Below, piece after piece: positions 24,637 to 34,393 of a stretch of 34,609 nucleotides of DNA. Where the stretch lies: assembly GCA_027483345.1 (NCBI GenBank), contig JAIXUV010000098.1, positions 1 through 34,609 on the forward strand, written 5' to 3'. How positions within the stretch are numbered: the stretch's first letter is position 1; each line of letters opens with the position of its first letter. The notes beneath the pieces were generated by a model. That model was not told the DNA's origin and made no database searches. It saw only the letters and a list, made by a program, of their open reading frames with translations. This DNA is from Verrucomicrobiales bacterium (lineage in GTDB: Bacteria; Verrucomicrobiota; Verrucomicrobiia; Limisphaerales; UBA9464). Both the position numbers and the translations under genes were made by a program.

Positions 24637-27017
24637 GCGGTCGTGCCTGCCGGAAGCTCGAGGGTGAAGGTGGCACCGAGACCGGGTCCGTCGCTGTGGA
24701 CACGGATGTCCCCATCCATCTCCCGCGCGGCGAGGATGCTGGCGTGGAGGCCGAATCCGTGTCCGTCGTGCTTGGTGGTGAATCCGTGCCGGAAGAGCCG
24801 ATCCAGGTTCTCCGGAGGGATGCCCACCCCGTTGTCCGACACGGCGATCGCGACCTTGCCGTCGGAGATGTCCGCAAGCCGGACGCGGATCCGCCGTTCC
24901 GGGGTCCGGAACTCGGTGACCGCCTGTTTCGCGTTGCGCAGGAGGTTCACCAGGATCTGGAGGACCTTGTGGCGGTCGGCGTTGACCTGCCTTGTCGCCA
25001 GGTATTCGCGCTCCACCAGGATCCCGTGGCGTTCGAGGCTGTCGCCCGCCAGCTGCAGGGCGTCCTCGACCAGGCCCTGCGGCCGCAGGATCTCCAAGAC
25101 GCCGTGCAGTCGCGCATGGCTCTGCTGCGTCGAGACCACCTGCTTGAGGTGCTCGGCGTGGCGCATGAGCTGGTCCATCTCGCCCAGCAACGCCCCACGT
25201 TCGTCCTCGAGGTGGGTCGCCAGCTTCTGGAGGAACGAAGGCAGGGCGCGTCCCCGCGGATCCTCCGTCAGGAAGGCCGGCAGGTTTCCGCGATGGGCCT
25301 CGATGAGGTCGACGGCGCTCCTCAGGTGTCCCAGACGCGAGCGGGTCAGCCGGTCCCGGACCTCCGTGGCCGACACGTTCATGCTGTTCAGCACGTTCCC
25401 GACGTTGTGGAGGACCCCGGTTGCGATCTCGGCCATGCCGGCGATGCGGGACTTCTCCATGAGCTCGCGATGCAGCCGTTCGACCTCAGCCTCGTGGGCC
25501 TTCCGGTCGGTGATGTCCTCCACGGCACCCTCGTACCAGAGGACCCCGCCGTCCGCGTCCCGTACCACCCGCGCCCGTTCGACGATCCAGATGGTCGAGC
25601 CGTCCCGACGTCGGATCTCCGACTCGAACCCCTGGATCCTGCCCGTCTTGCCGATCTCGCGGCAGAACTCCTCCCGGCGTCCCGGCTGGACGTAGAGCGA
25701 GCTGCGGATGTCGGCGATCGAATCCTGCATCTCCTGGACCGAGTCGTAGCCGTACATCCGGGCCAGTGCCGGATTGGCGGCGAGGTAGCGGCCGTCGGGC
25801 GTGGACTGGAAGATCCCCTCGCCGGCGTTCTCGAAGATGCTGCGGTACTGTTCCTCCGCCTTGCGAAGGGCTTCCTCGACGCGCCTGCGTTCCGCCACCA
25901 CGGCGAGCAACGCCTCGTTGGACTCCCGGAGCTGGTTCGCCTGTCGGGTTAGGGGACCGCTGATGCTGTGGGTGATGAACCAGACGAACGAGACCGCGGC
26001 CGTGAGGGCCAGGCCGGTGAGGATCAGGCTGCGGGCGCGCCGGGTCTTGAAGTGGCCGATCCGGCGGTCGAGCAGCCGGTCCATCTCCTCCTCCGCCACA
26101 GCCCACATCTCGAAGCTGGTCGACCTGAGGCGGTCGCCCGTCCGTTGCACGGTCTCGGAGGCGGCCGTCGCGCCTTCCGTCCCTTCCACGCCGCGGAGGG
26201 CTTCCAGGTACGCGTTTCCTTCCGCCTCGAGTCGGTCGATCAGGGGGCGGAGCCGCGGTTCGAGCGTCGGGCTGGACCCGTAGAAGTTCGGATCCTCGGT
26301 CAACGCCGTCCGCGCGCTGCCGAGGATCCGGTCAAGATCGGCCTCGCGGAGCAACGCGGCGTGGACAGCAATCTGACGGCGCTCGTCTGCGGTCGGGCCA
26401 GTCCGCGGTATCCGCGAAAGGTAGGTGTCCATCGTCCACAGCCGTTCCTGCATCTGGGGCAACGCCAGCAGCGTGACGTCCATCAGGTAGTAGCTGTCCA
26501 GGTCGGGGTCGAGGATGAGGTTCGAGTTGTCACCCAGATGGGTGATCATCGTCCGGAGGTCGGCGACCAGATGGCGATGGGCCTGATCCAGATCGGTGCG
26601 TCCGGCCGGCGCGTTGGTCCGGAGGGCCTCCCATTCCGTGCGCAGCACCTCCACCCGGCAATGTCCGCGGTTCCGCTTGGCCAGGCCTTCCGTGGTGAAC
26701 TGGAGCGACTCGCCGATCTCCTGGTCCACCGATTCCAGCTGTCGGAACGCCTCCGAGATCCGCGCGGCGGCGCGTTCGGCTTCTGTGCGGTCGACGTCGG
26801 TGCGGTCGAGCGCCCGGTGGTGTCGTGGGATCTCCTCGAGGAGGATCTCCAGTGGACGCTGATAGCGGTTGCCGCGCTTCTCCCATTCCGCGAACCGGAT
26901 GAAGGAGTTGATGCTGATCAGGAAGAGGCAGAGCAGCACCGTGTCCGGGATCAGGAACAGGACGCTGATGAGTCCCAGCTTCTGCGAGACCTTCAGGCGA
27001 TGGAAGAAGCGGAACAT
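24633..27017 (-). CDS. Transmembrane sensor histidine kinase with PAS domain
   Basis: This 794-residue inner-membrane kinase has transmembrane helix 1 at about 14-37, a large helical extracytoplasmic sensor (about 38-325), transmembrane helix 2 at about 327-350, a short linker without a clear HAMP, a coiled coil, a PAS domain (about 385-505, YRSIFENAGEGIF to VEDITDRKAHE), a divergent dimerisation domain with His537 in GVLHNVGNVLNSMN, and HATPase_c (LVNLLRNAKQAV, VSDNGVGIP, GHGFGLHASILA). The sensor region contains SNLILDPDLDSYYLMDV, a motif I know from helical ligand-binding domains of chemoreceptors and kinases. The HNxGN box marks a kinase subclass distinct from the other kinases here. It is translationally coupled to the downstream receiver-kinase fusion. 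Confidence 0.93.
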   Translation of the reverse strand: MFRFFHRLKVSQKLGLISVLFLIPDTVLLCLFLISINSFIRFAEWEKRGNRYQRPLEILLEEIPRHHRALDRTDVDRTEAERAAARISEAFRQLESVDQEIGESLQFTTEGLAKRNRGHCRVEVLRTEWEALRTNAPAGRTDLDQAHRHLVADLRTMITHLGDNSNLILDPDLDSYYLMDVTLLALPQMQERLWTMDTYLSRIPRTGPTADERRQIAVHAALLREADLDRILGSARTALTEDPNFYGSSPTLEPRLRPLIDRLEAEGNAYLEALRGVEGTEGATAASETVQRTGDRLRSTSFEMWAVAEEEMDRLLDRRIGHFKTRRARSLILTGLALTAAVSFVWFITHSISGPLTRQANQLRESNEALLAVVAERRRVEEALRKAEEQYRSIFENAGEGIFQSTPDGRYLAANPALARMYGYDSVQEMQDSIADIRSSLYVQPGRREEFCREIGKTGRIQGFESEIRRRDGSTIWIVERARVVRDADGGVLWYEGAVEDITDRKAHEAEVERLHRELMEKSRIAGMAEIATGVLHNVGNVLNSMNVSATEVRDRLTRSRLGHLRSAVDLIEAHRGNLPAFLTEDPRGRALPSFLQKLATHLEDERGALLGEMDQLMRHAEHLKQVVSTQQSHARLHGVLEILRPQGLVEDALQLAGDSLERHGILVEREYLATRQVNADRHKVLQILVNLLRNAKQAVTEFRTPERRIRVRLADISDGKVAIAVSDNGVGIPPENLDRLFRHGFTTKHDGHGFGLHASILAAREMDGDIRVHSDGPGLGATFTLELPAGTTA

Positions 27018-27180
27018 GGCTGGCGCTGGGTCGTGCGACCGGCAATCAGCGGGGCCGTAGGCCCAGGTCCCTCGGGTGGTCGGCTGGTTAGGCCGGGTCC
27101 GGGAACCGGGACGGACGACGCGGTTCGGGTCGCGCCATCGGGGACATCGGCCGTCTGCACCACTCCTTGAGCGCCGTGGG

Positions 27181-27217
27181 GCGAAAAGGAAAACGGCGGC
27201 CCCTTTCGGGACCGCCG
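27181..27217 (-). terminator. Intrinsic terminator of icd
   Basis: On the minus strand CGGCGGTCCC pairs with GGGGCCGCCG (27208-27217 with 27194-27203, one T-G wobble) around a GAAA tetraloop, followed by GTTTTCCTTTTC. It lies about 40 bp after the icd stop. Confidence 0.88.
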
Positions 27218-27257
27218 TCGAAAACGGAACGCCCCGGGGTGATCCCGGGAACGTGCG

Positions 27258-28574
27258 TCACATGTGGGCGATCATGTTGTCGCCGAATTCCGAGCACTTG
27301 ATCTCGGTGGCGCCTTCCATCAGGCGGGCGAAGTCGTAGGTCACCCGCTTCGATCCGATGGCGCCATTGAGGCCCTTGAGGATGAGGTCGGCCGCGGCGG
27401 TCCAGCCGAGGTGACGGAGCATCATCTCGCCCGAGAGCACCACGGATCCGGGGTTGACCACGTCCTTGTTGGCGTACTTCGGCGCTGTGCCGTGGGTGGC
27501 CTCGAAGATCGCGTGGCCGGTGATGTAGTTGATGTTGCCGCCGGGGGCGATGCCGATGCCGCCGACCTGGGCCGCGAGGGCGTCGCTCAGGTAGTCACCG
27601 TTGAGGTTGAGCGTCGCGATGACGTCGAAGTCCGTCGGGCGCGTCAGCACCTGCTGGAGGGTGATGTCGGCGATGCTGTCCTTGATGACGATGCCGGCGC
27701 CGGGCTTGCCCTCGGGGATGCGGCACCAGGGTCCGCCGTCGATCTCGACCGCGCCGAAGTGTTCCTTGGCCACCTTGTAGCCCCAGTCACGGAAGGCGCC
27801 TTCCGTGAACTTCATGATGTTCCCCTTGTGGACGAGGGTGACGGACTTGCGGTTGTTGATGATCGCGTACTGGATCGCGCTGTGGATGAGGCGGACGCTG
27901 CCGGAGTAGCTGACCGGCTTGATGCCCACCCCGACCTGCACGTCGGTCGGGAAGTCGGTTGCGCCGACTAGGGTCCAGAAGTCCTTCGCGGCCTTCTCGG
28001 TTCCGAAGCGGATCTTGCTGAACTGCTTCGGGAACTCCGCGGAGAGGAAGTCCAGGACCTTCTTCGACTCCGGCGTCCCGGCGGCGTACTCGATGCCGGC
28101 GTAGATGTCCTCGGTGTTCTCGCGGAAGATGACCATGTCCACCGCCTCGGGGCGCTTCACCGGGCTGGGGACGCCGGAGAAGTACTGGACCGGGCGGAGG
28201 CAGACGTAGAGGTCCAGCATCTGGCGCAGGGCGACGTTGAGGGAGCGGATGCCGCCGCCGACGGGCGTGGTGAGCGGACCCTTGATGCCGACGAGGAACT
28301 CGTTGAACGCCGCGACGGTGTCGTCGGGAAGCCAGTTGTTGAAGCGCTTGAAGCTCTCCTCGCCGGCGAAGACTTCCATCCAGGAGATCTTCTTGGAACC
28401 CCCGTAGGCCTTCTCGACGGCGGCGTCGAGCACGCGGACGGAGGCCGCCCAGATGTCGGGGCCGGTGCCGTCGCCGCGGATGAACGGGATGATCGGCTGG
28501 TCGGGGACGATGAGCTTGCCGTTCTGGATGGAGATCTTGGCGCCGGCGGGCACGGAACAGGTGGTGTAGGCCAT
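27258..28574 (-). CDS. icd: NADP-dependent isocitrate dehydrogenase
   Basis: This 438-residue TCA-cycle enzyme oxidises isocitrate to 2-oxoglutarate with NADP+. It shows [13 protein letters not shown], the substrate loop [13 protein letters not shown] (whose Ser is the AceK target in E. coli), [25 protein letters not shown] and [17 protein letters not shown]. The Lys-Tyr pair in HGTAPKYA is the NADP-binding signature of the bacterial enzyme. Length is close to the 416 residues of E. coli Icd. The start at 28574 fits the family N-terminus; a longer frame upstream is not supported. The leader directly upstream of the start is made of heptamer repeats and has no usual Shine-Dalgarno. It is divergent from the PVC cytochrome gene and ends in a strong terminator. 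Confidence 0.96.
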   Translation of the reverse strand: MAYTTCSVPAGAKISIQNGKLIVPDQPIIPFIRGDGTGPDIWAASVRVLDAAVEKAYGGSKKISWMEVFAGEESFKRFNNWLPDDTVAAFNEFLVGIKGPLTTPVGGGIRSLNVALRQMLDLYVCLRPVQYFSGVPSPVKRPEAVDMVIFRENTEDIYAGIEYAAGTPESKKVLDFLSAEFPKQFSKIRFGTEKAAKDFWTLVGATDFPTDVQVGVGIKPVSYSGSVRLIHSAIQYAIINNRKSVTLVHKGNIMKFTEGAFRDWGYKVAKEHFGAVEIDGGPWCRIPEGKPGAGIVIKDSIADITLQQVLTRPTDFDVIATLNLNGDYLSDALAAQVGGIGIAPGGNINYITGHAIFEATHGTAPKYANKDVVNPGSVVLSGEMMLRHLGWTAAADLILKGLNGAIGSKRVTYDFARLMEGATEIKCSEFGDNMIAHM

Positions 28575-28578
28575 GAGC

Positions 28579-28610
28579 GATTCTGGATTCTCGATTCTGG
28601 ATTCTCGATT
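28579..28610. repeat. Heptamer tandem repeat in the icd leader
   Basis: Plus strand: GATTCTG, GATTCTC, GATTCTG, GATTCTC, then a partial GATT, i.e. four and a half heptamers alternating at the last base. The array begins 4 nt upstream of the icd start codon, so it lies in the icd 5' untranslated region or promoter, where the minus strand reads GAGAATC and CAGAATC units. Confidence 0.85.
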
Positions 28611-28785
28611 TGCGAAAGGGACACGGCATTTAAGCGGGCGCGCCGTTGGGGCCGCAAGCGGATTGCCATCCGCGGAGGCGGTGTCCGAAGCTTTCAGGGC
28701 CGGGTTTTCAGGTTGGGTTGGGTTTGCGGGGCGTTCCCGATTGCTTCGTGGGGGCGAGGCGCGACAAGGTCTTCGCCATTCCATC

Positions 28786-31700
28786 ATGTCCCCTGCGATT
28801 CGTCCCGGCCGTCTGCTTTCGTCGGTAGCGCTGCTCGCCGTCCTCGGTCTCCGGGGCAGGGCGGCCGAACCCGTGGCTTCCCTGCAGCCGACACCGGAGG
28901 AACTGGCCACGATGCCGGTCGTCACCGCAGCGCAGTCCGCCGTGCTCCTGAAGGACGTCCGTGTGCCGGATGGCTTCGAGGCGAGGATCTTCGCCGCGCC
29001 GCCGGCGGTGAACTACCCGGTGTTCGTCGCCGCGGCTACCGACGGCACGCTCTTCGTCTCCAGCGACGGCAACGGCTCGCTCGACCGCAAACCGCACCTG
29101 GGTCGTGTTCTGCGGGTGCGTGACACGGACGGGGACGGCCAGGGCGACGAGGTCAAGGCGTTCATCCCGGACATCGATTCGCCCCGCGGACTGGTCTGGG
29201 ACCACGACCGGCTCTACCTGCTGCATCCGCCGGACGTGAGCGTGTTCGTGGACCGCGACGGAGATGGTGTCGCGGACGAGAGGAAGACCCTGGTCTCGAG
29301 CATCGGTTGGACCTTCAAGGACCGTCCCGCGGACCATGCCTCGAACGGGCTTTCGATCGGCGTGGACGGCTGGCTGTACGCGGCGATCGGCGACTTCGGA
29401 TTCCTCGAAGCGACCGGGACCGACGGACGGAAGCTGCAGATGCGTGGAGGCGGCGTGGTGCGGTTTCGGCCGGATGGCACTGGATTGGAGGCTTGGGCCG
29501 AAGGCACGCGCAACATCCTCGAGGTGGCGGTTGGGCCCGAGCTGGATGGCTTCGCCCGTGACAACACCAACGACGGCGGTGGCTGGGACGTGCGGTTGCA
29601 CCACTTCAGCGGCCGCACGCAGCATGGCTATCCGCGGCTGTTCAAGAACTTCCCCGACGAGATCGTGAAGCCCTTGGCCGACTACGGTGGCGGCTCGGGT
29701 TGCGGTGCCTGCTGGATCGATGAGCCGGGCATCCCTGCTGCGTGGAACAACGCCCCGTTCACCGCGGACTGGGGGCGCGAATGGGTCTACCACCATGGGT
29801 TGACCGCGGACGGGGCCACCTTCAAGGCGGGACAGAAGGAGTTCGTCCGTGCTCCCCGGGTGACCGACCTGGACGTGGACGGCAACAGCGCGGTCTATGT
29901 CGCGAGTTGGAAGGGAGCGTCGTTCACGTGGGTGGGACGCGACGTCGGGTTCGTGGCCAGGGTCACTCCGAAGGGATTCCAACCGGATCCGATGCCTTCC
30001 TTTGAGAAGCTCGCCATGTCCGAGTTGGTCCGACAGATGGATTCACCGAGCCACCGCCGTCGTCTCGAGGCGCAACGGGCTCTGCTGAGGCGGGTCCGGT
30101 CCGGGGATGTCGACGTCAACGCGGTGATGGCCGGCCTGAGGGACCTCGCGGTCTCGTCGTCGAGCCGTCCGCAGGCCCGCGCCGTTGCGATCGGAGCCTT
30201 GGGGCAGATCGGCGCGCCGGCGTTTCCGCGGCTGGTGCGGATGAGTGGGGAACCCGAACTGACCGCCCTGGTCCTGAGGGTGCTTGGCGGCGAACCGTCT
30301 GCCCGTGGAATGGTGTCTCCGGACCTATTCCGCCGCTACCTGGCATCCGGAGACGCCCGAATCCGCCGGGAGGCGGCGAACACGGCGGCGAGCCTCGGCG
30401 AAACCGCGGTCGCGGACGCCCTGCTGCCACTCGTTGCGGATGGGGATCCGGTCGTGGCCCATGCGGCGGTGCACGCCCTTGTGGGACTGAAGGCGGTCCG
30501 GCCGTGTCTTGTCGCCCTCGACGATGTGCGGACTTCGGCGGCGGTCCGTTCCGGGGTCCTGCAGGCGCTGCAGCGTCAGCCCACGGCCGAGGTGGTCACG
30601 GCGCTGCTGGCACGGCTCGGAAGCGAGCGTGACTCCAACCGGCGCGCGGGGCTGATCACGGCGCTCTGTCGGCTGCATTTCGTGGAGGGACCGTGGAAGG
30701 GAGACTCCTGGGGAACCCGTCCAGACACCCGGGGACCCTTCTACCAGCCGGAAGCGTGGTCCGAAACGGCCCGCATCGGGGCGGCGTTGAAGAAGGCGTT
30801 GGATGCGGCCGACGCGAAGGAGGCCGCCTGGATCGGGAAGGAGATGGGACGTCACCGGATCCCGGCCGGAGCCGCTCTGGAATCCCTGGTGGCGCGCGCG
30901 AAGACGGAGCCGGCGCTGCTGCCGGCGATCGCGGCCCAGTTGGCCGAGTCGGAGGACGTGCCGGCCGGTGCGGTTCCCCTGCTGGCGCGGTTGGCGGTGG
31001 CCGCCGACACCGGCGATGCGGCCCGGGCGCAGGCGGTGATCGCGCTGGCCAAGACGTCGGACGCCACGGCGTGGCGGGCGGCCCTCGAGGCGCTGCCGAA
31101 GGTCCAGAAGACGACCTCCGAGAACAACCTCGCCGAGAAGGCCACGGGGGCCGTGCGCAACTCGCCGAAACTCGACCAGGTGCACCAGGTCTTCGAGGAG
31201 GTGGCGGCCCGCGTGGAAGGGCCTGCATCGTTGCTGTCCGAGGGCATCCTGCTGCGGTTGGCCTCGCGCAAGGTGGGGGCCCCGGAGGCGCGTGAGGCGG
31301 CTTCGGCGTCGTTGGATGCCGGATGGAAGGAGGCGCGTCGTCGGGTGCAGATCCTGAAGGCGGCCGGCGAGGTCCGGGACTCCTCGCGCGCAGCCGCGTT
31401 CGTGGCGGCGTTGGACGACGCCGACCCGGAGGTGGCCAAGGCCGCGAAGGAGACGGTTTCCAGGCTCAAGATCGACCCCGAGAAGTTCCGCCGCGAGGCG
31501 ACCGCGAGGAAGGTCGGTGAGTTGTCCGTGGAAGAGGCGCTGGTCCAGGTCGCGTCGGCCAAGGGTGAGCCCTCGCGCGGCGAGCAGCTCTTCGCGCAGG
31601 TCGGCTGCAACGGTTGCCATACCGTGCGGGCGGACGAGCCGCTGAAGGGGCCGTATCTCGGAACCATCGCGACCATCTACAAGCGCCGAGAGTTGGCCGA

Positions 31701-31983
31701 GGCGATCCTGATGCCGAACAAGACGCTGGCGCAGGGCTTCGTCGCGAACCACTTCGAGCTGAAGGACGGCACGGAGGTCGACGGCTTCGTCGTCCGGGAG
31801 GCGGCAGACCAGGTGACCGTCCGGACCATCGCCGCCGCGGAGATGACGGTGCCGGTCGCGCAGATCGTGAAGCGGGAGCGCCAGGACCGTTCGCTCATGC
31901 CGGAAGGACTCGCGGCCGGCTTGACCGTCGGCGAGTTCGCATCGCTCCTCGACTACCTCGACCAGCTCTCGAAGTCGAAGTAG
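28786..31983 (+). CDS. PVC-type secreted protein: beta-propeller, HEAT-like repeats and CxxCH cytochrome
   Basis: This 1065-residue protein has a signal peptide ([20 protein letters not shown], cleavage near AAEP at about 27). A propeller domain of the PVC membrane-bound dehydrogenase type follows (about 50-420; [71 protein letters not shown]). The middle (about 430-900) is alpha-helical and HEAT-like ([34 protein letters not shown]). The C-terminus (about 915-1065) has a c-type haem motif, Cys941-Asn-Gly-Cys944-His945, with later Met residues as possible axial ligands. This architecture is characteristic of Planctomycetota and Verrucomicrobiota and is thought to serve periplasmic sugar or alcohol oxidation. 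Electron acceptors are not encoded nearby. Starts upstream of 28786 would precede the signal peptide. Confidence 0.93.
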   Translation: MSPAIRPGRLLSSVALLAVLGLRGRAAEPVASLQPTPEELATMPVVTAAQSAVLLKDVRVPDGFEARIFAAPPAVNYPVFVAAATDGTLFVSSDGNGSLDRKPHLGRVLRVRDTDGDGQGDEVKAFIPDIDSPRGLVWDHDRLYLLHPPDVSVFVDRDGDGVADERKTLVSSIGWTFKDRPADHASNGLSIGVDGWLYAAIGDFGFLEATGTDGRKLQMRGGGVVRFRPDGTGLEAWAEGTRNILEVAVGPELDGFARDNTNDGGGWDVRLHHFSGRTQHGYPRLFKNFPDEIVKPLADYGGGSGCGACWIDEPGIPAAWNNAPFTADWGREWVYHHGLTADGATFKAGQKEFVRAPRVTDLDVDGNSAVYVASWKGASFTWVGRDVGFVARVTPKGFQPDPMPSFEKLAMSELVRQMDSPSHRRRLEAQRALLRRVRSGDVDVNAVMAGLRDLAVSSSSRPQARAVAIGALGQIGAPAFPRLVRMSGEPELTALVLRVLGGEPSARGMVSPDLFRRYLASGDARIRREAANTAASLGETAVADALLPLVADGDPVVAHAAVHALVGLKAVRPCLVALDDVRTSAAVRSGVLQALQRQPTAEVVTALLARLGSERDSNRRAGLITALCRLHFVEGPWKGDSWGTRPDTRGPFYQPEAWSETARIGAALKKALDAADAKEAAWIGKEMGRHRIPAGAALESLVARAKTEPALLPAIAAQLAESEDVPAGAVPLLARLAVAADTGDAARAQAVIALAKTSDATAWRAALEALPKVQKTTSENNLAEKATGAVRNSPKLDQVHQVFEEVAARVEGPASLLSEGILLRLASRKVGAPEAREAASASLDAGWKEARRRVQILKAAGEVRDSSRAAAFVAALDDADPEVAKAAKETVSRLKIDPEKFRREATARKVGELSVEEALVQVASAKGEPSRGEQLFAQVGCNGCHTVRADEPLKGPYLGTIATIYKRRELAEAILMPNKTLAQGFVANHFELKDGTEVDGFVVREAADQVTVRTIAAAEMTVPVAQIVKRERQDRSLMPEGLAAGLTVGEFASLLDYLDQLSKSK

Positions 31984-32006
31984 ACCCGGTGGCGCGCCGC
32001 CCGGCC

Positions 32007-32030
32007 CCGATACGCCCAAAGGCGTATCGG
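32007..32030 (+). terminator. Hairpin after the PVC cytochrome gene
   Basis: A perfect 10-bp stem CCGATACGCC / GGCGTATCGG (32007-32016 with 32021-32030) with loop CAAA lies 24 bp after the stop. No T-tract follows on the plus strand, so it may end transcription with help or only protect the RNA 3' end. Confidence 0.55.
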
Positions 32031-32078
32031 CCGGTTGAACGGCATTGGGCCCCGTTGGTCCACGTCCGCATCCCGGCA

Positions 32079-32107
32079 TTGGATTGCCGGCTCCCTGTCC
32101 GTAGCAT
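32079..32107 (+). promoter_or_regulatory. Candidate promoter for galE
   Basis: TTGGAT (32079-32084), 17 nt, TAGCAT (32102-32107), then 14 nt to the ATG at 32122, predicting a leader of about 7 nt. Confidence 0.5.
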
Positions 32108-32121
32108 CACCATCAAACCCA

Positions 32122-33093
32122 ATGAATGTCTTCGTCACCGGCGGCGCCGGATACATCGGATCGGTCTGCGTGGAGGAACTGCTCGAGGCCGGCCATACGG
32201 TCACGGTCTTCGACAACCTCTGCGAGGGCCACAGGTCGGCGGTCGATCCGCGGGCCGGCTTTGTCCAGGGAGACTTCAACGACCGGCAGGCCATCGCCGA
32301 CGCCATCGCCGCGGCGCGGCCCGAGGCGGTGATCCACTTCGCCGCGCACGCGTTGGTCGGCGAGTCCATGACCAACCCGTCGAAGTACTTCCGGAACAAC
32401 GTCGCCGGCGGCGTGAACCTCCTCGACGCCTGCGTGGCCTCCGGTGTGCGCAAGTTCGTCTTCAGTTCGACCTGCGCGACCTACGGGATCCCGGAGAAGA
32501 TGCCCATGGACGAGTCGCTCCCGCAGAAGCCGGTGAATCCCTACGGAGAGTCGAAGCTGATGTTCGAGAAGGTCCTTTCCTGGTACCGGGAGATCCACCG
32601 GATCGAGTTCGTCGCCTTCCGCTACTTCAATGCCGCCGGCGCCAGCGCCCGGTTCGGCGAGCACCACCGCATCGAGACCCACCTCATCCCGAACATCCTG
32701 AAGGTGGCCCTTGGCCAGAAGGAGCAGGTGGACATCTTCGGCACCGACTACCCGACGCCGGACGGCACCTGCATCCGCGACTACATCCACATCGCCGACC
32801 TCGCCCAGGCCCACATCCTGGCCCTGGAACCGGGCAAGACCGGCTTCTACAACCTCGGCAACGGCGAGGGATTCTCGGTGCGGCAGGTCATCGAGTCCTG
32901 CCAGAGGATCAGCGGACGTCCCATCCGGGCCGTGGAGAAGGACCGTCGTCCCGGCGATCCCCCGCGCCTGGTCGCCGCGGCCCAGAAGGCCTACACGGAG
33001 CTGGGCTGGAAGCCGCGCTTCCCGAAGCTGGACCATATCGTCCAGACGGCCTGGGACTGGCATGTGAAGCATCCTTCCGGCTACGCGGACTGA
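32122..33093 (+). CDS. galE: UDP-glucose 4-epimerase
   Basis: This 323-residue short-chain dehydrogenase-type enzyme interconverts UDP-glucose and UDP-galactose using bound NAD+, supplying galactose for cell-surface glycans or feeding galactose catabolism. The Rossmann motif is GGAGYIG (7-13), the catalytic Ser is in FSSTCATYG (about 115-116), and the Tyr-xxx-Lys pair is Tyr141 and Lys145 in NPYGESK. FRYFNAAGAS, DGTCIRDYIHIADL and YNLGNGEGFSV are typical of GalE rather than of other sugar epimerases, though activity on UDP-GlcNAc cannot be excluded. The start MNVFVTGGAGYIG leaves no extra residues before the first strand. No Shine-Dalgarno is present. It reads in the same direction as the binding protein 55 bp downstream. 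Confidence 0.94.
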   Translation: MNVFVTGGAGYIGSVCVEELLEAGHTVTVFDNLCEGHRSAVDPRAGFVQGDFNDRQAIADAIAAARPEAVIHFAAHALVGESMTNPSKYFRNNVAGGVNLLDACVASGVRKFVFSSTCATYGIPEKMPMDESLPQKPVNPYGESKLMFEKVLSWYREIHRIEFVAFRYFNAAGASARFGEHHRIETHLIPNILKVALGQKEQVDIFGTDYPTPDGTCIRDYIHIADLAQAHILALEPGKTGFYNLGNGEGFSVRQVIESCQRISGRPIRAVEKDRRPGDPPRLVAAAQKAYTELGWKPRFPKLDHIVQTAWDWHVKHPSGYAD

Positions 33094-33148
33094 TCCTCCC
33101 GCGCTTTCGGGCTTCCTCGGCGGCCGGGAGTCCGGTCATCCTTGGCGC

Positions 33149-34126
33149 ATGATTCCCCGCTGGTTGGCCTGTGCGTGCCTTGTCGTCTCCACATTGGGCG
33201 TCCTGGGCAAGGACCTGACCGTGGCCGTGGTCCCCAAGGGGACCACCCACGAGTTCTGGAAGTCGGTCCACGCCGGCGCGGTGAAGGCGGAGCGCGAACT
33301 GACGGCCGCGGGCACGCCGGTGAAGCTGTTCTGGAAGGGGCCGTTGCGTGAGGACGACCGCGACCAGCAGATCCAGGTGGTGGAGAACTTCACGGCGCGC
33401 GGCGTGAGCGGGATCCTCCTGGCGCCCCTCGACTCCCAGGCCTTGGTGAATCCCGTCCGGAGCGCGGTGAAGGCCGGCGTGCCGGTGGTGGTCTTCGACT
33501 CGGACCTCAAGTCCGACCAACAGGTCAGCTTCGTGGCCACCGACAACTTCCAGGGCGGCCGCATCGCGGGCCAGCACGTGGCCGCGCTGCTGAAGGGGAA
33601 AGGGAAGGTGATCCTGCTGCGCTACCAGGTCGGCAGCGCGAGCACCGAGGCCCGCGAGGCCGGTTTCCTGGACGCGCTGAAGGAACACCGCGACATCCGC
33701 CTCGTCTCCTCCGACCAGTACGCGGGACCGACCCGCGAGACGGCCTACCAGGCCTCGCAGAACCTCCTGAACCGGCATGGACAGGACGTGGACGCGGTGT
33801 TCTGCCCGAACGAGACCTCGACCATCGCCATGACCAAGGCCCTGCGTGAGATCGGCCGTGGGGCCGGGAAGGTGAAGATGGTGGGATTCGACTCGGGATC
33901 GCAGTCCGTGGCGGACATGCGCAACGGGGACGTCCAGGCGTTGGTGGTCCAGGATCCGATGAAGATGGGCTACCTCGGCGTGAAGACCCTGGTGGCGCAC
34001 ATCCAGGGCCAGCCCGTGGAGAAGCGGATCGACACGAGCGTGGTCCTGGTGACCGGCGAAAACATGAACCGTCCCGAAGTGGCGGCCCTGCTGAACCCGC
34101 CGTTCAAGGAGATCCTCGGGGAGTAG
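33149..34126 (+). CDS. Periplasmic sugar-binding protein (ribose/inositol ABC type)
   Basis: This 325-residue protein has a signal peptide (MIPRWLACACLVVSTLGVLG, cleavage before KDLT) and the two-lobed periplasmic-binding-protein fold of the RbsB class: TVAVVPKGTTHEFWKSVHAGA, QIQVVENFTARGVSGILLAP, VPVVVFDSDLKSDQQVSFV, TDNFQGGRIAGQHVAALL, VDAVFCPNETSTIAMTKAL, KMVGFDSGSQSVADM and VQDPMKMGYLGVKTLVAHI. It should deliver a sugar or polyol to an ABC importer or a sensor. No permease or ATPase gene is in the window; they may follow past the right edge. Because the next gene is myo-inositol oxygenase, inositol is a reasonable but unproven ligand. The two genes are 267 bp apart. Confidence 0.9.
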   Translation: MIPRWLACACLVVSTLGVLGKDLTVAVVPKGTTHEFWKSVHAGAVKAERELTAAGTPVKLFWKGPLREDDRDQQIQVVENFTARGVSGILLAPLDSQALVNPVRSAVKAGVPVVVFDSDLKSDQQVSFVATDNFQGGRIAGQHVAALLKGKGKVILLRYQVGSASTEAREAGFLDALKEHRDIRLVSSDQYAGPTRETAYQASQNLLNRHGQDVDAVFCPNETSTIAMTKALREIGRGAGKVKMVGFDSGSQSVADMRNGDVQALVVQDPMKMGYLGVKTLVAHIQGQPVEKRIDTSVVLVTGENMNRPEVAALLNPPFKEILGE

Positions 34127-34142
34127 CAGACGCGTCGGGGGG

Positions 34143-34172
34143 CACGGATCTGCGCGGATTCCCGTGGATTCG
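34143..34172. repeat. Three degenerate decamers (CNCGGATYCN type)
   Basis: CACGGATCTG, CGCGGATTCC and CGTGGATTCG follow each other directly, a 10-bp period tandem repeat in the 267-bp gap before the inositol oxygenase gene. The unit resembles those in the repeat at 7561-7638. The rest of the gap shows only a weak inverted repeat (GCTTGT at 34340-34345 with ACAAGC at 34367-34372) near the gene start. Confidence 0.55.
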
Positions 34173-34393
34173 AAGTCGGATCCCTTCTGAAGGGACCCGC
34201 GTGGAATCCGACGGCACCGTCGTCCACCCGCCGGAGGTGCCCTATCCGACTCTGGTTTCCCATTGGCGCCTTGGCGAGTTTGCGTGCGGCCCGTGCTGGC
34301 TCCCACGCATCGGTTCCGGCCGGAAAGCGGCAATAAACTGCTTGTCTGGCCGGACCGTTTGTCGGAACAAGCGGCCTTTACGATCCAACCTTC

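Noticed and set aside
34340-34372. Inverted repeat GCTTGT / ACAAGC upstream of inositol oxygenase as an operator.
   Set aside because: Only 6 bp with a 21-nt gap; such matches are common by chance and there is no regulator gene next to it.
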